The notes: a model not told the origin generated them from the letters alone. A stretch of 64,000 nucleotides of DNA from Verrucomicrobiia bacterium (GCA_023953615.1 JAMLJH010000001.1:1095360-1159359), one strand, 5' to 3'; positions 32,625 through 43,769 are shown, counted from the stretch's first letter. Translations and numbers: made by a program.

Positions 32625-33415
32625 CAGAAATAGGTTGTTACAGCTTTGTAGTCGGGTGGAATCCGAAACACTTGCGAACGCGGCGTGCCGGAAGGATAAG
32701 TTGGGCCTTTGCCCTGAAACACGTAGCGTCCAGCGAGCAATGAGTTTTTCACTGGAAAACTTGGCGACCCAAAATTCAGGAAATGGATGAAGTAGGCGTG
32801 CGAGAACTCGATGGTAAGACCGGAAGTATTGCACCACATCTCGACGCTCAAGCCACCGCCGGGCGACCAAGACGACGGCGGTGGTGGACCACCAGAACGT
32901 CGCCTTCCACCTCCACTCCCGGCAATCCGATATGCGAGGAAATCTCCAAGTCCATTTTGAAGGCGCTCCAAGACATTGTCTGCCGACTCCATGCTGATTC
33001 CTTCGTTTTTGCCGTATGCGCGTAGGTAGTCTCGATATTCTTCAAATAGAAATTCAGGTGGAAACGGAAAATGCCGACGAATCCAACGCCACGACCGAAA
33101 CGGCCGTGGGAATGGCCAATCGAACGGCAACGACATCGGAACTGTCTCTCCTTGCTCGTCATCACCGATTCTCACGCAAGGCATACGTCCATCAAAGTTG
33201 CGCGCGAGTTCCCACTGCCAAGCGAATTCTTGCATCACGAAGGTCACGTCATGCAACGGGGCTTCAACCCCGAGTTGTCGCGCGTGCATTTCGAGCGAGA
33301 CCGTTTCGCGGGACTCTTCGCGCGGAGGACCGTGAAAGTCTTTGACCGTTAGGGAGGCTAGATTTCGACCAAGCTCTTGGCTTTCCTCGTCTGGGCGATA
33401 GTCATTATCAGGCAT
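32624..33415 (-). CDS. Hypothetical protein, first gene of a coupled pair
   Basis: A 263-residue soluble protein without signal peptide or membrane helix. It is aromatic and Pro-rich in the middle (FDWPFPRPFRSWRWIRRHF), with a Gly/Pro/Ser linker (SGGGRRRSGGPPPP) at about 170-190 and a beta-rich C-terminal part. I recognise no family. It directly precedes and overlaps the membrane protein gene by four bases. Upstream (33416-33504) is a short A/T-richer gap that probably holds the promoter. The pair lies between the R-M system and intact thiC and is the main candidate for an undescribed system in this window. Confidence 0.6.
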   Translation of the reverse strand: MPDNDYRPDEESQELGRNLASLTVKDFHGPPREESRETVSLEMHARQLGVEAPLHDVTFVMQEFAWQWELARNFDGRMPCVRIGDDEQGETVPMSLPFDWPFPRPFRSWRWIRRHFPFPPEFLFEEYRDYLRAYGKNEGISMESADNVLERLQNGLGDFLAYRIAGSGGGRRRSGGPPPPSSWSPGGGLSVEMWCNTSGLTIEFSHAYFIHFLNFGSPSFPVKNSLLAGRYVFQGKGPTYPSGTPRSQVFRIPPDYKAVTTYF

Positions 33416-33504
33416 AATTTTGATTGGTTCGCATTTGGCTTACGGCGGGGAATCATATTTCTCACACGGTGGCAAAACAAGCTTCGTCACGCCTCATGCC
33501 CGAT

Positions 33505-35647
<2,143 letters not shown>

Positions 35648-35766
35648 ATTGGACTGAGAAACTCTAGGACGCCCGTTGTCACCGGTCAAGCTTGCCCGCA
35701 ATTGGCGGTCTGAGCGTCAATCGTGTTTTCTCGCCCGATAAAATCAGCGTCAACTTACGAGCGGTC

Positions 35767-36825
35767 TCAGCGAATATCCCGCAACGGACGGTCGAATACC
35801 CAGGCAAGGCCGCGTTCCAAGCGTTCGGCCAGATGCTCACTGTGTTTGCCGGGTGGTTCGTAAAACGTGCAACGCGCCGGGCGGTGACGTAGTTGTTCAT
35901 ACATTTTGCGCGCGCCGACGTTAGCCTTGTATTCATCCTGCGTCGGGCCTTCGAGGTATATGGATTGAGCCGGAGCAAAAACATTCGCATCGCGCGTGAT
36001 GAGCGTCAGCGGATCGTTATCCATCCAGCGTTGCCAAACGCGCTCACGGAAACGTCCCGCCGCGTCATAAAGCCACTCGAACTGACCGGGATATTCCGAG
36101 CCTCGAGGCGCATACGCTGCCGAGAGCCCGAGCGCATAACGCAAATCTCCGTCGCGCGGCAGCGGTATCGCCATTTGCCGAGCCATGCAGGCATTGACTT
36201 CGGTCAGCGTGGCGTTGGTCACTCCTGGCAGTTGCACCAGCGGCAGGTGCGAATCTTGAAAATCGGAATCAGGACTCAACGCCATCACCGCGTCAAACAA
36301 ATCGTGGCGTTGCATGGCGAGTCGCAACGCGCCAAATCCACCGCTCGAATGTCCGGCGATGATGCGACGCGGCGGGCGATTGGTGATCGCGAACCGCGCT
36401 TCGAGGCGCGCGACAATTTCATTGCAAACGTAGTCCGCATAATTCCCCTGCGCCGGCGAATTGAGGTATTGGCTGCCGCCCCAGCGGTTGCGCCCGTCCA
36501 CCACCACGAACCGCACGGGCGCTACTTCATCCGCAACCCGCTGGCAAAACGCCCGCCATTGATCGGCCTTTTCGATGAAGCGATCAGAGGAACTTCCGTA
36601 GCCCGGCAGATAATACACCACCGGCAAAGCGGTGGGGTTGGTGGCTTGATCGGGAATGAAAACCGCCACCCGGCGCGTGACGGGATCTTGCAGCGGATTG
36701 GATTGCAGCACGGTGCTGGCGAACTCGACCACTTCCAGCCTTGCGCTCCAGACCAGCAAAGGCCAGCCAAGCACCAAGGTCAGCACGAATCTAAAACTTA
36801 GGCAGCGAGCCGGAAACCATTTCAT
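35767..36825 (-). CDS. Secreted alpha/beta-hydrolase esterase (esterase D/antigen 85-like)
   Basis: A 352-residue exported esterase. The signal peptide covers about 1-27. The nucleophile is S160 in AGHSSGGFGALRLAM; ALSPDSDF carries a candidate acid region and the His is probably in GKHSEH near the end. The N-terminal VVYYLPGYG gives the oxyanion-hole region. Its ATG overlaps the stop of mgtE (ATGA), so it is translationally coupled to the magnesium transporter, an odd pairing with no clear functional reason. Natural substrate unknown; feruloyl or acetyl esters are typical of the family. Confidence 0.82.
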   Translation of the reverse strand: MKWFPARCLSFRFVLTLVLGWPLLVWSARLEVVEFASTVLQSNPLQDPVTRRVAVFIPDQATNPTALPVVYYLPGYGSSSDRFIEKADQWRAFCQRVADEVAPVRFVVVDGRNRWGGSQYLNSPAQGNYADYVCNEIVARLEARFAITNRPPRRIIAGHSSGGFGALRLAMQRHDLFDAVMALSPDSDFQDSHLPLVQLPGVTNATLTEVNACMARQMAIPLPRDGDLRYALGLSAAYAPRGSEYPGQFEWLYDAAGRFRERVWQRWMDNDPLTLITRDANVFAPAQSIYLEGPTQDEYKANVGARKMYEQLRHRPARCTFYEPPGKHSEHLAERLERGLAWVFDRPLRDIR

Positions 36826-38207
36826 ACGGCGGGATGGGAGAGGAAGAGGAAATACGCGACCGTGAAATAGATGACGATGCCGGTCACGTCCACAAACGTC
36901 GCGACGAAGGGCGCGGAGCAGGTGGCCGGATCGAGTTTGCAACGGCGCAACACCATCGGCAGCATCGCGCCCATCAAACTGCCCCACAGCACCACGCCGA
37001 TCAGACTGCCGCCAACCGCCAAGGCCAGTTCAAAATGCGCCGCCCCGTAATCCTTGATGCCGATCCATTGCCAAGTGAGAATTCGCACCGCACCCAGCAC
37101 CGCGAGAATGCAACCCAGCAAAAAGCCCGTGGTCAGCTCGCGACGAAACACGCGCCACCAATCGCGCAACAACACATCGCCCAACGCCATCGCGCGGATG
37201 ATCAGCGTCGTTGCCTGCGAACCGGAGTTACCGCCGCTGGACAGAATCAAGGGCAGGAACACTGCCAGCACCGCCGCCCGTTCGATTTCCTTCTCGAAAT
37301 AACCCATCGCCGTGGCGGTGAACATTTCACCGATGAACAACACCGCGAGCCAACCGGCGCGTTTGCGGACCATGTCAAACAAGCTCAAGCGCAGGTAAGG
37401 CGCGTCGAGCGCTTCCACACCGCCCATTTTTTGAATGTCTTCGGTGGCCTCCATTTCCGCCACGTCCAACACGTCGTCCACGGTGACCACCCCCACCAAC
37501 ACCTCATTGGAATCCACCACGGCCAGAATGGTGGTGTCGTATTTTTTGAACGCGGCCACGGCGGTTTCCTGATCTTCCATTGCCCGCAGAAAAATCCGCT
37601 GATTTTCCAACAACGCGGAGACGGGCGATTCCAACGGCGCCACCACCAGCTTGCGCAACCGCACGTAATCCACCAGTCGTCCCCGGCCATCCACCACGTA
37701 AAGCTGACTGATCGTTTCGCACTTGTCGGGTTGCCGCCGCAAATGCGCCAGGACCTCGGCCACCGACCAATCCTGCTGAATCGCCACGTATTCGGGCGTC
37801 ATGCGGCGACCGATTGAATCGCGCGGATAACCCAGCAGTTCCGTGGCGATGCGCCGCTGCTCGGGCGTGAGCAAGTTCAACAACTTTTGCGTAATGGCGG
37901 CGGGTAATTCCTCCAGCAAAGCCGTCCGATCGTCCGCCGACAAATCATTCAGAATCTGGGCGACCTGTTCCGTGCCGAGGGCCTGCACGAGATTTTCCTG
38001 ATCCTCGACCGGCAGGTTTTCAAACACCTCCGCCGCCAGATCGCGCGGCAGAATCCGCAACAGCACGGCCTCGTCATCCGGGGTCAAATCCGCGAGAATT
38101 TCCGCGAGGTCCTGCGCTGGAAAACCCGACAAGACCTCCCGCAACTCGTTGAAGTCACGTTTGCGAATCAACTCCTCCAGCTCAGGCTTGAGCAGCTTGC
38201 CAATCAC
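36822..38207 (-). CDS. mgtE: Magnesium transporter MgtE
   Basis: A 461-residue Mg2+ channel. The order is standard: an N-terminal superhelical MgtE-N domain (about 10-130, Leu/Glu/Asp rich), a CBS pair (about 135-260), a plug helix, and five C-terminal membrane helices with the selectivity region LPLILSSGGNSGSQATTLIIR. Intracellular Mg2+ bound between the cytosolic domains closes the channel in known structures. The esterase gene overlaps its stop. I see no Mg2+ riboswitch in the 88 bases upstream. Confidence 0.95.
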   Translation of the reverse strand: MIGKLLKPELEELIRKRDFNELREVLSGFPAQDLAEILADLTPDDEAVLLRILPRDLAAEVFENLPVEDQENLVQALGTEQVAQILNDLSADDRTALLEELPAAITQKLLNLLTPEQRRIATELLGYPRDSIGRRMTPEYVAIQQDWSVAEVLAHLRRQPDKCETISQLYVVDGRGRLVDYVRLRKLVVAPLESPVSALLENQRIFLRAMEDQETAVAAFKKYDTTILAVVDSNEVLVGVVTVDDVLDVAEMEATEDIQKMGGVEALDAPYLRLSLFDMVRKRAGWLAVLFIGEMFTATAMGYFEKEIERAAVLAVFLPLILSSGGNSGSQATTLIIRAMALGDVLLRDWWRVFRRELTTGFLLGCILAVLGAVRILTWQWIGIKDYGAAHFELALAVGGSLIGVVLWGSLMGAMLPMVLRRCKLDPATCSAPFVATFVDVTGIVIYFTVAYFLFLSHPAV

Positions 38208-38295
38208 AAAGCCTACTCAACTGTAAAACCGACCTTGGCGCAAAACAAAAGCGGCGGAACGCGGCGCCGCCAAGAAACCGCGCGGTCGGCTGGCT

Positions 38296-40590
38296 TTATT
38301 CCGGTCGCAATTCCAACACGCAGGCATCAGCAGCCGCGAGCTGGGGCGTGAGCACAATTTTCGCCTGATCGAACGCGCCAATTTTGCGGCGTCCGTTTTG
38401 ATCAAGGCGATAAATATTTCCCGTCGGCGGCAAGCGGTGCCGCTGGTGATCCAGCGCGAGACGCGGCGTCGCGGGCGTCGCACCAATGTTGACCACCGCC
38501 ACGGCAATCGCGCCCTCACGCGTCCGCCAGGTGGCGGCATGGATCAAGGGTTCAGACTGCTCGAACTCGCGGACACCGCCTTGTTGACCGGCGTAAATCG
38601 AGAGCCGCGACATCGGGGTTACCGTGGCGACGTCGGCGTATTCCGGTGGCGGCAATAATTGGCCGTGTAGCAGGTACGGCAGTGCTTGGGCGCGCAACCG
38701 CGCCAGTTTCAAAACAAACGCCAATTCCTCGGCCCGCTCCGTCAGTTGATTGGTGCGGAAATTGGCCAACGTGGGTTGTTGTCCCCAAATAAACGCCCGC
38801 GCCTGTTCCAGGCGAAACTGCGTCGCGAATTTCCGATCCAATAATTTCAACGGCTCCTGGGGAGCAAACTCCGCGGGCCATAACTCGTCGTAGGGCGGCG
38901 CGGTCAGCGACGAGTAGTTGCCGAAGAAAATCGCGTAGTCGTGATACACCGCGTGAAAAAACGGAATGGTCTCCCAACCATCCGCGCCGGCGTAGCGTTC
39001 GCGGCTTACCTGCAACGCCAACATCAGGTCCAGATGCGGCAGCCAGTTTTCGCCGCACCCCTCGCCCGCCAGCGCCGGACCGCCACGCACTTGATTTTGC
39101 TGACGGATGGCGGCAGCAAGTTTTTGGAAACCCTGCATCCAATACGTGCCGCTGCCCAACGAGTGACCGTGCGTCGGATCATAACAAGCCAGACTGGAGC
39201 ACGCTTGATCCATGTAAATGCCGTCCACGTCCAATCCGCGAAACGCGGCGGTGGCGAGGCTGGCATATTTATGCCGCCAAAACTCCGTGCCCATGCACAT
39301 CGAAGCGCAAGGCAGCTTGCTGAACGTGTTGTAAACTTCCGGATGAATCTGACCGTCGGTCGCCTTTACCGCAAAGCGCGCGGCGTTTTCGTTGGTCCAA
39401 CTCGCTGTCGTCATGCCCCAGAGCCGTTGGTTCATGTACACAATCGCGCGCACGTCATGAGCGTGAGCGGTTTGCAACGCGGCGCGAAACGCCGCTGCGC
39501 CTTCACGGGGCGGCAGGTATTCCGGGAAACCGGTGTCGTAGGCGCAACCGTGCCACCAATGCCAGAAGACACTCACCGGCAAACCCAGCTCGCGTTGCAA
39601 CGCCAGAGCCGGATCAATGACTCCCGGCGATGGACCGCGATTCCACACCCAGAGCGCGGTATTGGTCACCCACGCCGGCGCCAAGCTGTTCTGCAGCCGG
39701 CTCGCGCGCGCCCAAGATTGATTCGTCGCCCAGGCGCGATAACGCTCGGCCGCTTGAAACCAATCGCCACGAAAACTTCCCAGCACCACGGAATACGGCA
39801 GCTCATAACGCTGCGCCGGATTTTGCGCCGGCTCCGGGCGATGACGAATCTCCAAATTCAGATCGGCATTGGTCGTGGCAAACGCGGCAAAATCCTTCAG
39901 ATAATCACCCGCGTCATCGCAGGCCAGATAGCAACCCACGCCCGACGCGCTGGTGAGCGCCAGACACTGCAAGGAAAGCAATCCCGGATAATGCCACTCC
40001 CAACGGCGCGGCGGGCCGGACGCCGGCGACAACAACGCGCGCGGATTCGCCGCTTGTTGTCCCATCCAAACCGGTACCGCCAGCCGCTCTTCGGGTTGGG
40101 GTTGCAGATTGATCAAACGCGGAAACCGGATCGCCGCCAATTCCAGTCCTTCATAATCCTCCACCGCCAGTTTCCAACGGCTCATCGGTTCGTTCGTATC
40201 AACAGCAACGCGAACCACCACCTTCAAGCGCGGCGCGGATTCCACATTAAAATCGCTCCAGACCCACTCCTGCGCGTCGGGACGGGCGCTGGTTCGCGAC
40301 GTAAATGTGCGCGCCCGGGACGGTTGCAAAACGGGTATTTGACCGCCCGTAAATTCCAACTCCCAAAGCGCGCCGGCATTGGTGGCGCTCACAAAATTAT
40401 GCCCGGACGCGCGATCCACCAATTCCACCAAGTGACCCAGACGCGGCTCGATCCCGATTTGCAACTGCGCGTTGCCGGTGCGAACGACTTCGGCAACACC
40501 GGAACGCGCGCAACAAATCGCCAGGCCCAGAGCCACACCCAGCCGCCATCCTCGAGCCAGGTTCACGTAACGATTGCGAGATATTTTCAT
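38296..40590 (-). CDS. Secreted DUF6259-type glycoside hydrolase
   Basis: A 764-residue exported protein whose signal peptide ends near ARSGVA-E. A beta-sandwich N-terminal region (about 30-300) opens TGNAQLQIGIEPRLGHLVEL; a TIM-barrel-like region follows (about 310-650) with FWHWWHGC, YDTGFPEYLPP, RAIVYMNQRLWG and DVDGIYMDQACSS, the last with a candidate catalytic Asp. I assign it to DUF6259-type glycosidases, related to GH36/alpha-galactosidase-like barrels. The substrate is unknown. A second copy of its first 77 bases, including the start, lies 1.1 kb upstream beyond a hypothetical gene, showing a local duplication. The ATG at 40590 is chosen at the signal peptide. Confidence 0.78.
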   Translation of the reverse strand: MKISRNRYVNLARGWRLGVALGLAICCARSGVAEVVRTGNAQLQIGIEPRLGHLVELVDRASGHNFVSATNAGALWELEFTGGQIPVLQPSRARTFTSRTSARPDAQEWVWSDFNVESAPRLKVVVRVAVDTNEPMSRWKLAVEDYEGLELAAIRFPRLINLQPQPEERLAVPVWMGQQAANPRALLSPASGPPRRWEWHYPGLLSLQCLALTSASGVGCYLACDDAGDYLKDFAAFATTNADLNLEIRHRPEPAQNPAQRYELPYSVVLGSFRGDWFQAAERYRAWATNQSWARASRLQNSLAPAWVTNTALWVWNRGPSPGVIDPALALQRELGLPVSVFWHWWHGCAYDTGFPEYLPPREGAAAFRAALQTAHAHDVRAIVYMNQRLWGMTTASWTNENAARFAVKATDGQIHPEVYNTFSKLPCASMCMGTEFWRHKYASLATAAFRGLDVDGIYMDQACSSLACYDPTHGHSLGSGTYWMQGFQKLAAAIRQQNQVRGGPALAGEGCGENWLPHLDLMLALQVSRERYAGADGWETIPFFHAVYHDYAIFFGNYSSLTAPPYDELWPAEFAPQEPLKLLDRKFATQFRLEQARAFIWGQQPTLANFRTNQLTERAEELAFVLKLARLRAQALPYLLHGQLLPPPEYADVATVTPMSRLSIYAGQQGGVREFEQSEPLIHAATWRTREGAIAVAVVNIGATPATPRLALDHQRHRLPPTGNIYRLDQNGRRKIGAFDQAKIVLTPQLAAADACVLELRPE

Positions 40591-40633
40591 CAGCCCGAGT
40601 TTGTTGCCAAAACCAGTCCGAAGCAATGCCGGC
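40557..40633. repeat. 77-bp direct repeat, copy A (5' end of glycosidase gene)
   Basis: Matches 41711-41787 at 76 of 77 positions. The only difference is base 40590 (T), which is part of the glycosidase ATG; copy B has C there. Confidence 0.85.
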
Positions 40634-40685
40634 AAAGACCGCGCACGTTATCGCGACCGCAAACAAATACCGTCGAAGACCTAGC

Positions 40686-41489
40686 TTAAGGCTTGTTTAG
40701 AATCTGGATTTGTTGCGGTGCGTTTGTAAAAGAGTAGCCCGGCAGTTCAAGCGAGATCGTGGCGATAAGAAAGGAATTGGTGTACCGGTCGCCCTCCTCA
40801 TCCAACGCATCCCATGTTTTCTCAATCATTCCGTTGGTGGTTGCGCCAGTTATCGTTTTCAAATGCCGTCCTTCAAGCGACTGCAATACAATCGTGTAGT
40901 TTGCATTTGATCCGATAAAGCTGGCGTAAAGAAGGGGACGGCGCGGATCGCCTACCGCGTAATAGGGATAATCTGGAAAGCGCAAAGCATTAGTGGATTC
41001 ATACCGTACTATCGGCCCATAAAATCGCTGAAAATCATGCTTTGATTTTTGCCCCTGCACATAAAGTTGAAGTTGAAGCTCGTGCCAGCCCGGTGCGTCG
41101 TGCGTTGCATCCCACTCGATGAGGACATTGCCGTTCGAAGCGCAGATGATTTCTCGGTATTCACTCTTACCAGATCGTCCAAACTTATTTTGAGACGGGT
41201 CAATGTACAAGCTGACATATCCCACTTTTTTCAAAGCCACATAACTGACTGGCAACTCAAACTTTGTAATTCCATCAGCTTCCTCCAGCCCTGTTTTTGG
41301 CATCGTCAACAATTCGGCCATGGTTTGTGGCATTGAACCGTTGTTGGTGGTGCGAAGCAGTTCAACAATCGGTCGCCCACCGTAAGTAGGCGCACGGTTT
41401 TGCAGATAGCGCAGGCCCAGCCAGCAAATAAAGACTGCAATGATGGCAGGCATGACAACCATTTGGATGAATGTTCGTCTATTTTGCAC
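40686..41489 (-). CDS. Membrane-anchored hypothetical protein with FlgD-like Ig domain
   Basis: A 267-residue protein with one N-terminal membrane anchor (about 8-30, VVMPAIIAVFICWLGLRYL). The rest is extracytoplasmic. Residues about 185-265 (YTIVLQSLEGRHLKTITGATTNGMIEKTWDALDEEGD) match the FlgD Ig-like pattern. The function is unknown. Its base composition is more A/T-rich than its neighbours', and it lies exactly between the two copies of a 77-bp direct repeat, consistent with insertion by duplication or recombination. Confidence 0.68.
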   Translation of the reverse strand: MQNRRTFIQMVVMPAIIAVFICWLGLRYLQNRAPTYGGRPIVELLRTTNNGSMPQTMAELLTMPKTGLEEADGITKFELPVSYVALKKVGYVSLYIDPSQNKFGRSGKSEYREIICASNGNVLIEWDATHDAPGWHELQLQLYVQGQKSKHDFQRFYGPIVRYESTNALRFPDYPYYAVGDPRRPLLYASFIGSNANYTIVLQSLEGRHLKTITGATTNGMIEKTWDALDEEGDRYTNSFLIATISLELPGYSFTNAPQQIQILNKP

Positions 41490-41847
41490 GCGATGGGGAG
41501 TCGTTGTAGTCGAGAAGAAAGCCAGTTCGAGTTATCCCAGCGTAGCCAATAACCCTGACGTAGAAATTATTTTGCGAAACGTTGATGGTTTTTTTGCCTC
41601 CCACCATGAGTATTTATTTCTCGATGGAAAATTCAAATAGACTTTATCAAACGGTACCGGCGGCGACTTTTTGCTTGCGGCACGAATACAATCTTCCACC
41701 GGCCAAACCGCCAGGTTCACGTAACGATTGCGAGATATTTTCACCAGCCCGAGTTTGTTGCCAAAACCAGTCCGAAGCAATGCCGGCGACATCGAGTCGC
41801 CAGCGTACGCCGTCCCAAGTGTTCGAGACGTCTTACGGAAAATCTGA
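41490..41847. other. Gene-free gap with repeat copy B
   Basis: Apart from the 77-bp repeat copy at 41711-41787, I see nothing functional. The minus frame across the repeat reads the glycosidase N-terminus (ALLRTGFGNKLG, KISRNRYVNLA) with a GTG instead of ATG and soon leaves homology, so it is a dead 5' fragment. Confidence 0.6.
41711..41787. repeat. 77-bp direct repeat, copy B
   Basis: Same orientation as copy A (40557-40633), 76/77 identical. It is a detached piece of the glycosidase 5' end, flanking the inserted gene on its other side. Confidence 0.85.
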
Positions 41848-41877
41848 TTGACGCTATCCGTCGCATCGCGCTACTGT
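41848..41877 (+). promoter_or_regulatory. Promoter of leuA leader
   Basis: TTGACG (41848-41853), 18-base spacer, TACTGT (41872-41877). The expected transcript start falls at about 41884, just before or at the leader peptide start. Confidence 0.5.
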
Positions 41878-41892
41878 CCTGACGTGAACGGA

Positions 41893-41955
41893 ATGTTGAA
41901 TCTGAACCTGCGGTTGGGCGCTCTGCTGCTGGAAAAAGCGGCGGTTGGGTTCTGA
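41893..41955 (+). CDS. leuL: leu leader peptide
   Basis: Twenty codons from ATG (41893) to TGA (41953-41955); an in-frame GTG at 41884 could also start it. Seven of the 20 codons are Leu: four alternate early in the peptide and three are consecutive at positions 11-13. The peptide ends 18 bases before the attenuator stem. This is the arrangement of classical leucine operon leader peptides: ribosome stalling at Leu codons would favour antitermination. The sequence shows the codons and hairpin; regulation by charged tRNA-Leu is inferred from known leu leaders. Confidence 0.8.
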   Translation: MLNLNLRLGALLLEKAAVGF

Positions 41956-42010
41956 TTGGTTCCAAAGTTTTTGAACCCCACTGCCAAAATGGCGGTGGGG
42001 TTTTTGTTTT
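41947..42010 (+). terminator. leuA attenuator: terminator with competing antiterminator
   Basis: Terminator stem AACCCCACTGCC (41974-41985) with GGCGGTGGGGTT (41991-42002), one G-U pair, 5-base loop, then TTTTTGTTTT. The left arm can alternatively pair upstream: GAACCC (41973-41978) with GGGTTC (41947-41952), which covers the last leader codons, or with GGTTC at 41958-41962. Confidence 0.8.
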
Positions 42011-42048
42011 GCCAAAACCACGTCCAAACGACATAAATCTACAAGCAC

Positions 42049-43749
42049 ATGCTGAAAAATCCGTCTCAGAAATATCGTCCGTTCCCGCCGGTGAACCTGT
42101 CGGACCGGCAATGGCCCAGCCGCATCATTACCGCGGCGCCGCGCTGGTGCAGTGTGGATCTGCGCGACGGCAACCAGGCGCTGGCCGTGCCAATGAACGT
42201 GGGTCAAAAACTCGAATTGTTCAACACGCTGGTCAAAGTGGGCTTCAAGGAAATCGAGGTGGGTTTTCCATCCGCCTCGAACACCGAGTTCACGTTCAAC
42301 CGCCGGTTGATCGAGGAGCAGCGCGCGCCGGAGGACGTGTGGTTGCAGGTCCTGGTGCAGGCGCGGGAGGATTTGATCGAACGCACCATCGAATCGCTCG
42401 CGGGCGCGAAGCGGGTGATCATTCATCTCTACAACTCGACTTCGCCCGCGCAACGCCGTGTGGTGTTCGGCATGTCCAAGCGGGAAATCATCCAGGTGGC
42501 GGTGCGCGGCGCACAAATGATTCAGGACCGGCTGGAACGATTGCGCGGCACCGAGATCATGTTGCAATACTCGCCGGAGAGCTTTTCCGCCACGGAGGTC
42601 GAGTTCGCCCGGGAAGTTTCCGAAGCGGTCATGGATGTCTGGCAACCGACCCCGCAGCGCAAAATGATTTTGAACCTGCCGGACACGGTGGAGGTGGCCA
42701 TGCCAAATGTGTACGCGGACCAGATCGAGTGGATCTGTCGTCACATCAAAAATCGCGATTCACTCATTGTGAGTTTGCACACGCACAACGATCGGGGCAC
42801 CGGCGTGGCGGCGACCGAACTCGGTTTGTTGGCCGGAGCGGAACGCGTGGAAGGCACGTTGTTCGGCAACGGCGAGCGCACCGGGAATCTGGACGTGGTG
42901 GCCGTCGGCTTGAACCTTTACATGCACGGCATTGATCCGAAGCTGGATTTTACCAACTTGAACGCGGTGCGCGCGGTGTATGAGCGTTGCACCGGCATGA
43001 CCGTGCCGCCCCGCCAGCCGTACGCTGGAGAATTGGTTTTCACGGCCTTCAGCGGCTCGCACCAGGACGCGATCAAAAAGGGTCTGGCCGAATGGGAGGA
43101 CAAGCAGATTGAATTGCAATCGTCCACGTCCACCGGCGCGGCAAAATCCGAGTTGCAACACTGGGACGTGCCTTATCTCACGATTGATCCGCGCGACATC
43201 GGCCGCGAATATCGTGAAGTCATCCGCGTCAACAGCCAGTCCGGCAAGGGGGGCGTGGCGTATTTGTTGGAGAGCGAATATGGTATCGAGTTGCCGAAGG
43301 ATTTTCAGCGCGAGTTCGGGCCGATTGCCAACCAAGAGGTGGATCGACTCGGTCGTGAGGTGAGTGGCGCGGAGTTAAAAGCCATGTTCTGGCGTGAATA
43401 CATTGAACGCAATACCCCGTGGGAATTGCTCGGCTTCGAGACCGAAAGTCGAAATGGCGGCGTGAAGTGCAAAGCGCGGTTGCGGCGGGACGGCCAGACC
43501 GTGGAATTGACCGGCGAAGGGAACGGCCCGCTGGCGGCCCTGGTCAATGGGTTCGGCAAAGTCGGGGAGTTGCGCTTTGAGATCGCCAGTTACAGCGAGC
43601 ACGCGTTGGGCGCCGGTGAAACGGCCAGCGCCATCGCCTACATTCAAATCAAACAGGCGGACGGTAAAACGCGGTGGGGCGCGGGGGTGGACACCAACAT
43701 CGAACTGGCCTCCGTCCACGCCGTGCTTAGCGCTTTGAATCGCAGTTGA
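42049..43749 (+). CDS. leuA: 2-isopropylmalate synthase (LeuA2 type)
   Basis: First committed enzyme of leucine synthesis, joining acetyl-CoA and 2-oxoisovalerate; 566 residues, the length of the longer LeuA class found in actinobacteria and yeast. Catalytic R39-D40 lie in VDLRDGNQAL, the metal-binding HTHNDRGT is present, as is GNGERTGNLD. The C-terminal 130 residues form the regulatory LeuA dimer domain (GNGPLAALVNGFG ... GAGETASAIAYI). It starts 38 bases after the attenuator. No leuCDB follows in the window. Confidence 0.95.
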   Translation: MLKNPSQKYRPFPPVNLSDRQWPSRIITAAPRWCSVDLRDGNQALAVPMNVGQKLELFNTLVKVGFKEIEVGFPSASNTEFTFNRRLIEEQRAPEDVWLQVLVQAREDLIERTIESLAGAKRVIIHLYNSTSPAQRRVVFGMSKREIIQVAVRGAQMIQDRLERLRGTEIMLQYSPESFSATEVEFAREVSEAVMDVWQPTPQRKMILNLPDTVEVAMPNVYADQIEWICRHIKNRDSLIVSLHTHNDRGTGVAATELGLLAGAERVEGTLFGNGERTGNLDVVAVGLNLYMHGIDPKLDFTNLNAVRAVYERCTGMTVPPRQPYAGELVFTAFSGSHQDAIKKGLAEWEDKQIELQSSTSTGAAKSELQHWDVPYLTIDPRDIGREYREVIRVNSQSGKGGVAYLLESEYGIELPKDFQREFGPIANQEVDRLGREVSGAELKAMFWREYIERNTPWELLGFETESRNGGVKCKARLRRDGQTVELTGEGNGPLAALVNGFGKVGELRFEIASYSEHALGAGETASAIAYIQIKQADGKTRWGAGVDTNIELASVHAVLSALNRS

Positions 43750-43769
43750 AGTTATTACGTCCATTATCC

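Noticed and set aside
32624..32870. An N-terminal extension of the four-helix membrane protein
   Set aside because: This stretch is the out-of-frame shadow of the upstream partner gene; the ATGA overlap gives a better start.
38941..40689. A 582-codon open frame antisense to the DUF6259 glycosidase
   Set aside because: Arg/His/Gln-rich shadow frame without family features; the opposite strand has a signal peptide and glycosidase motifs.
41532..41792. An 86-codon minus frame resembling the glycosidase N-terminus
   Set aside because: It is the 77-bp duplicated fragment (copy B) with ATG changed to GTG, followed by unrelated sequence; not a gene.
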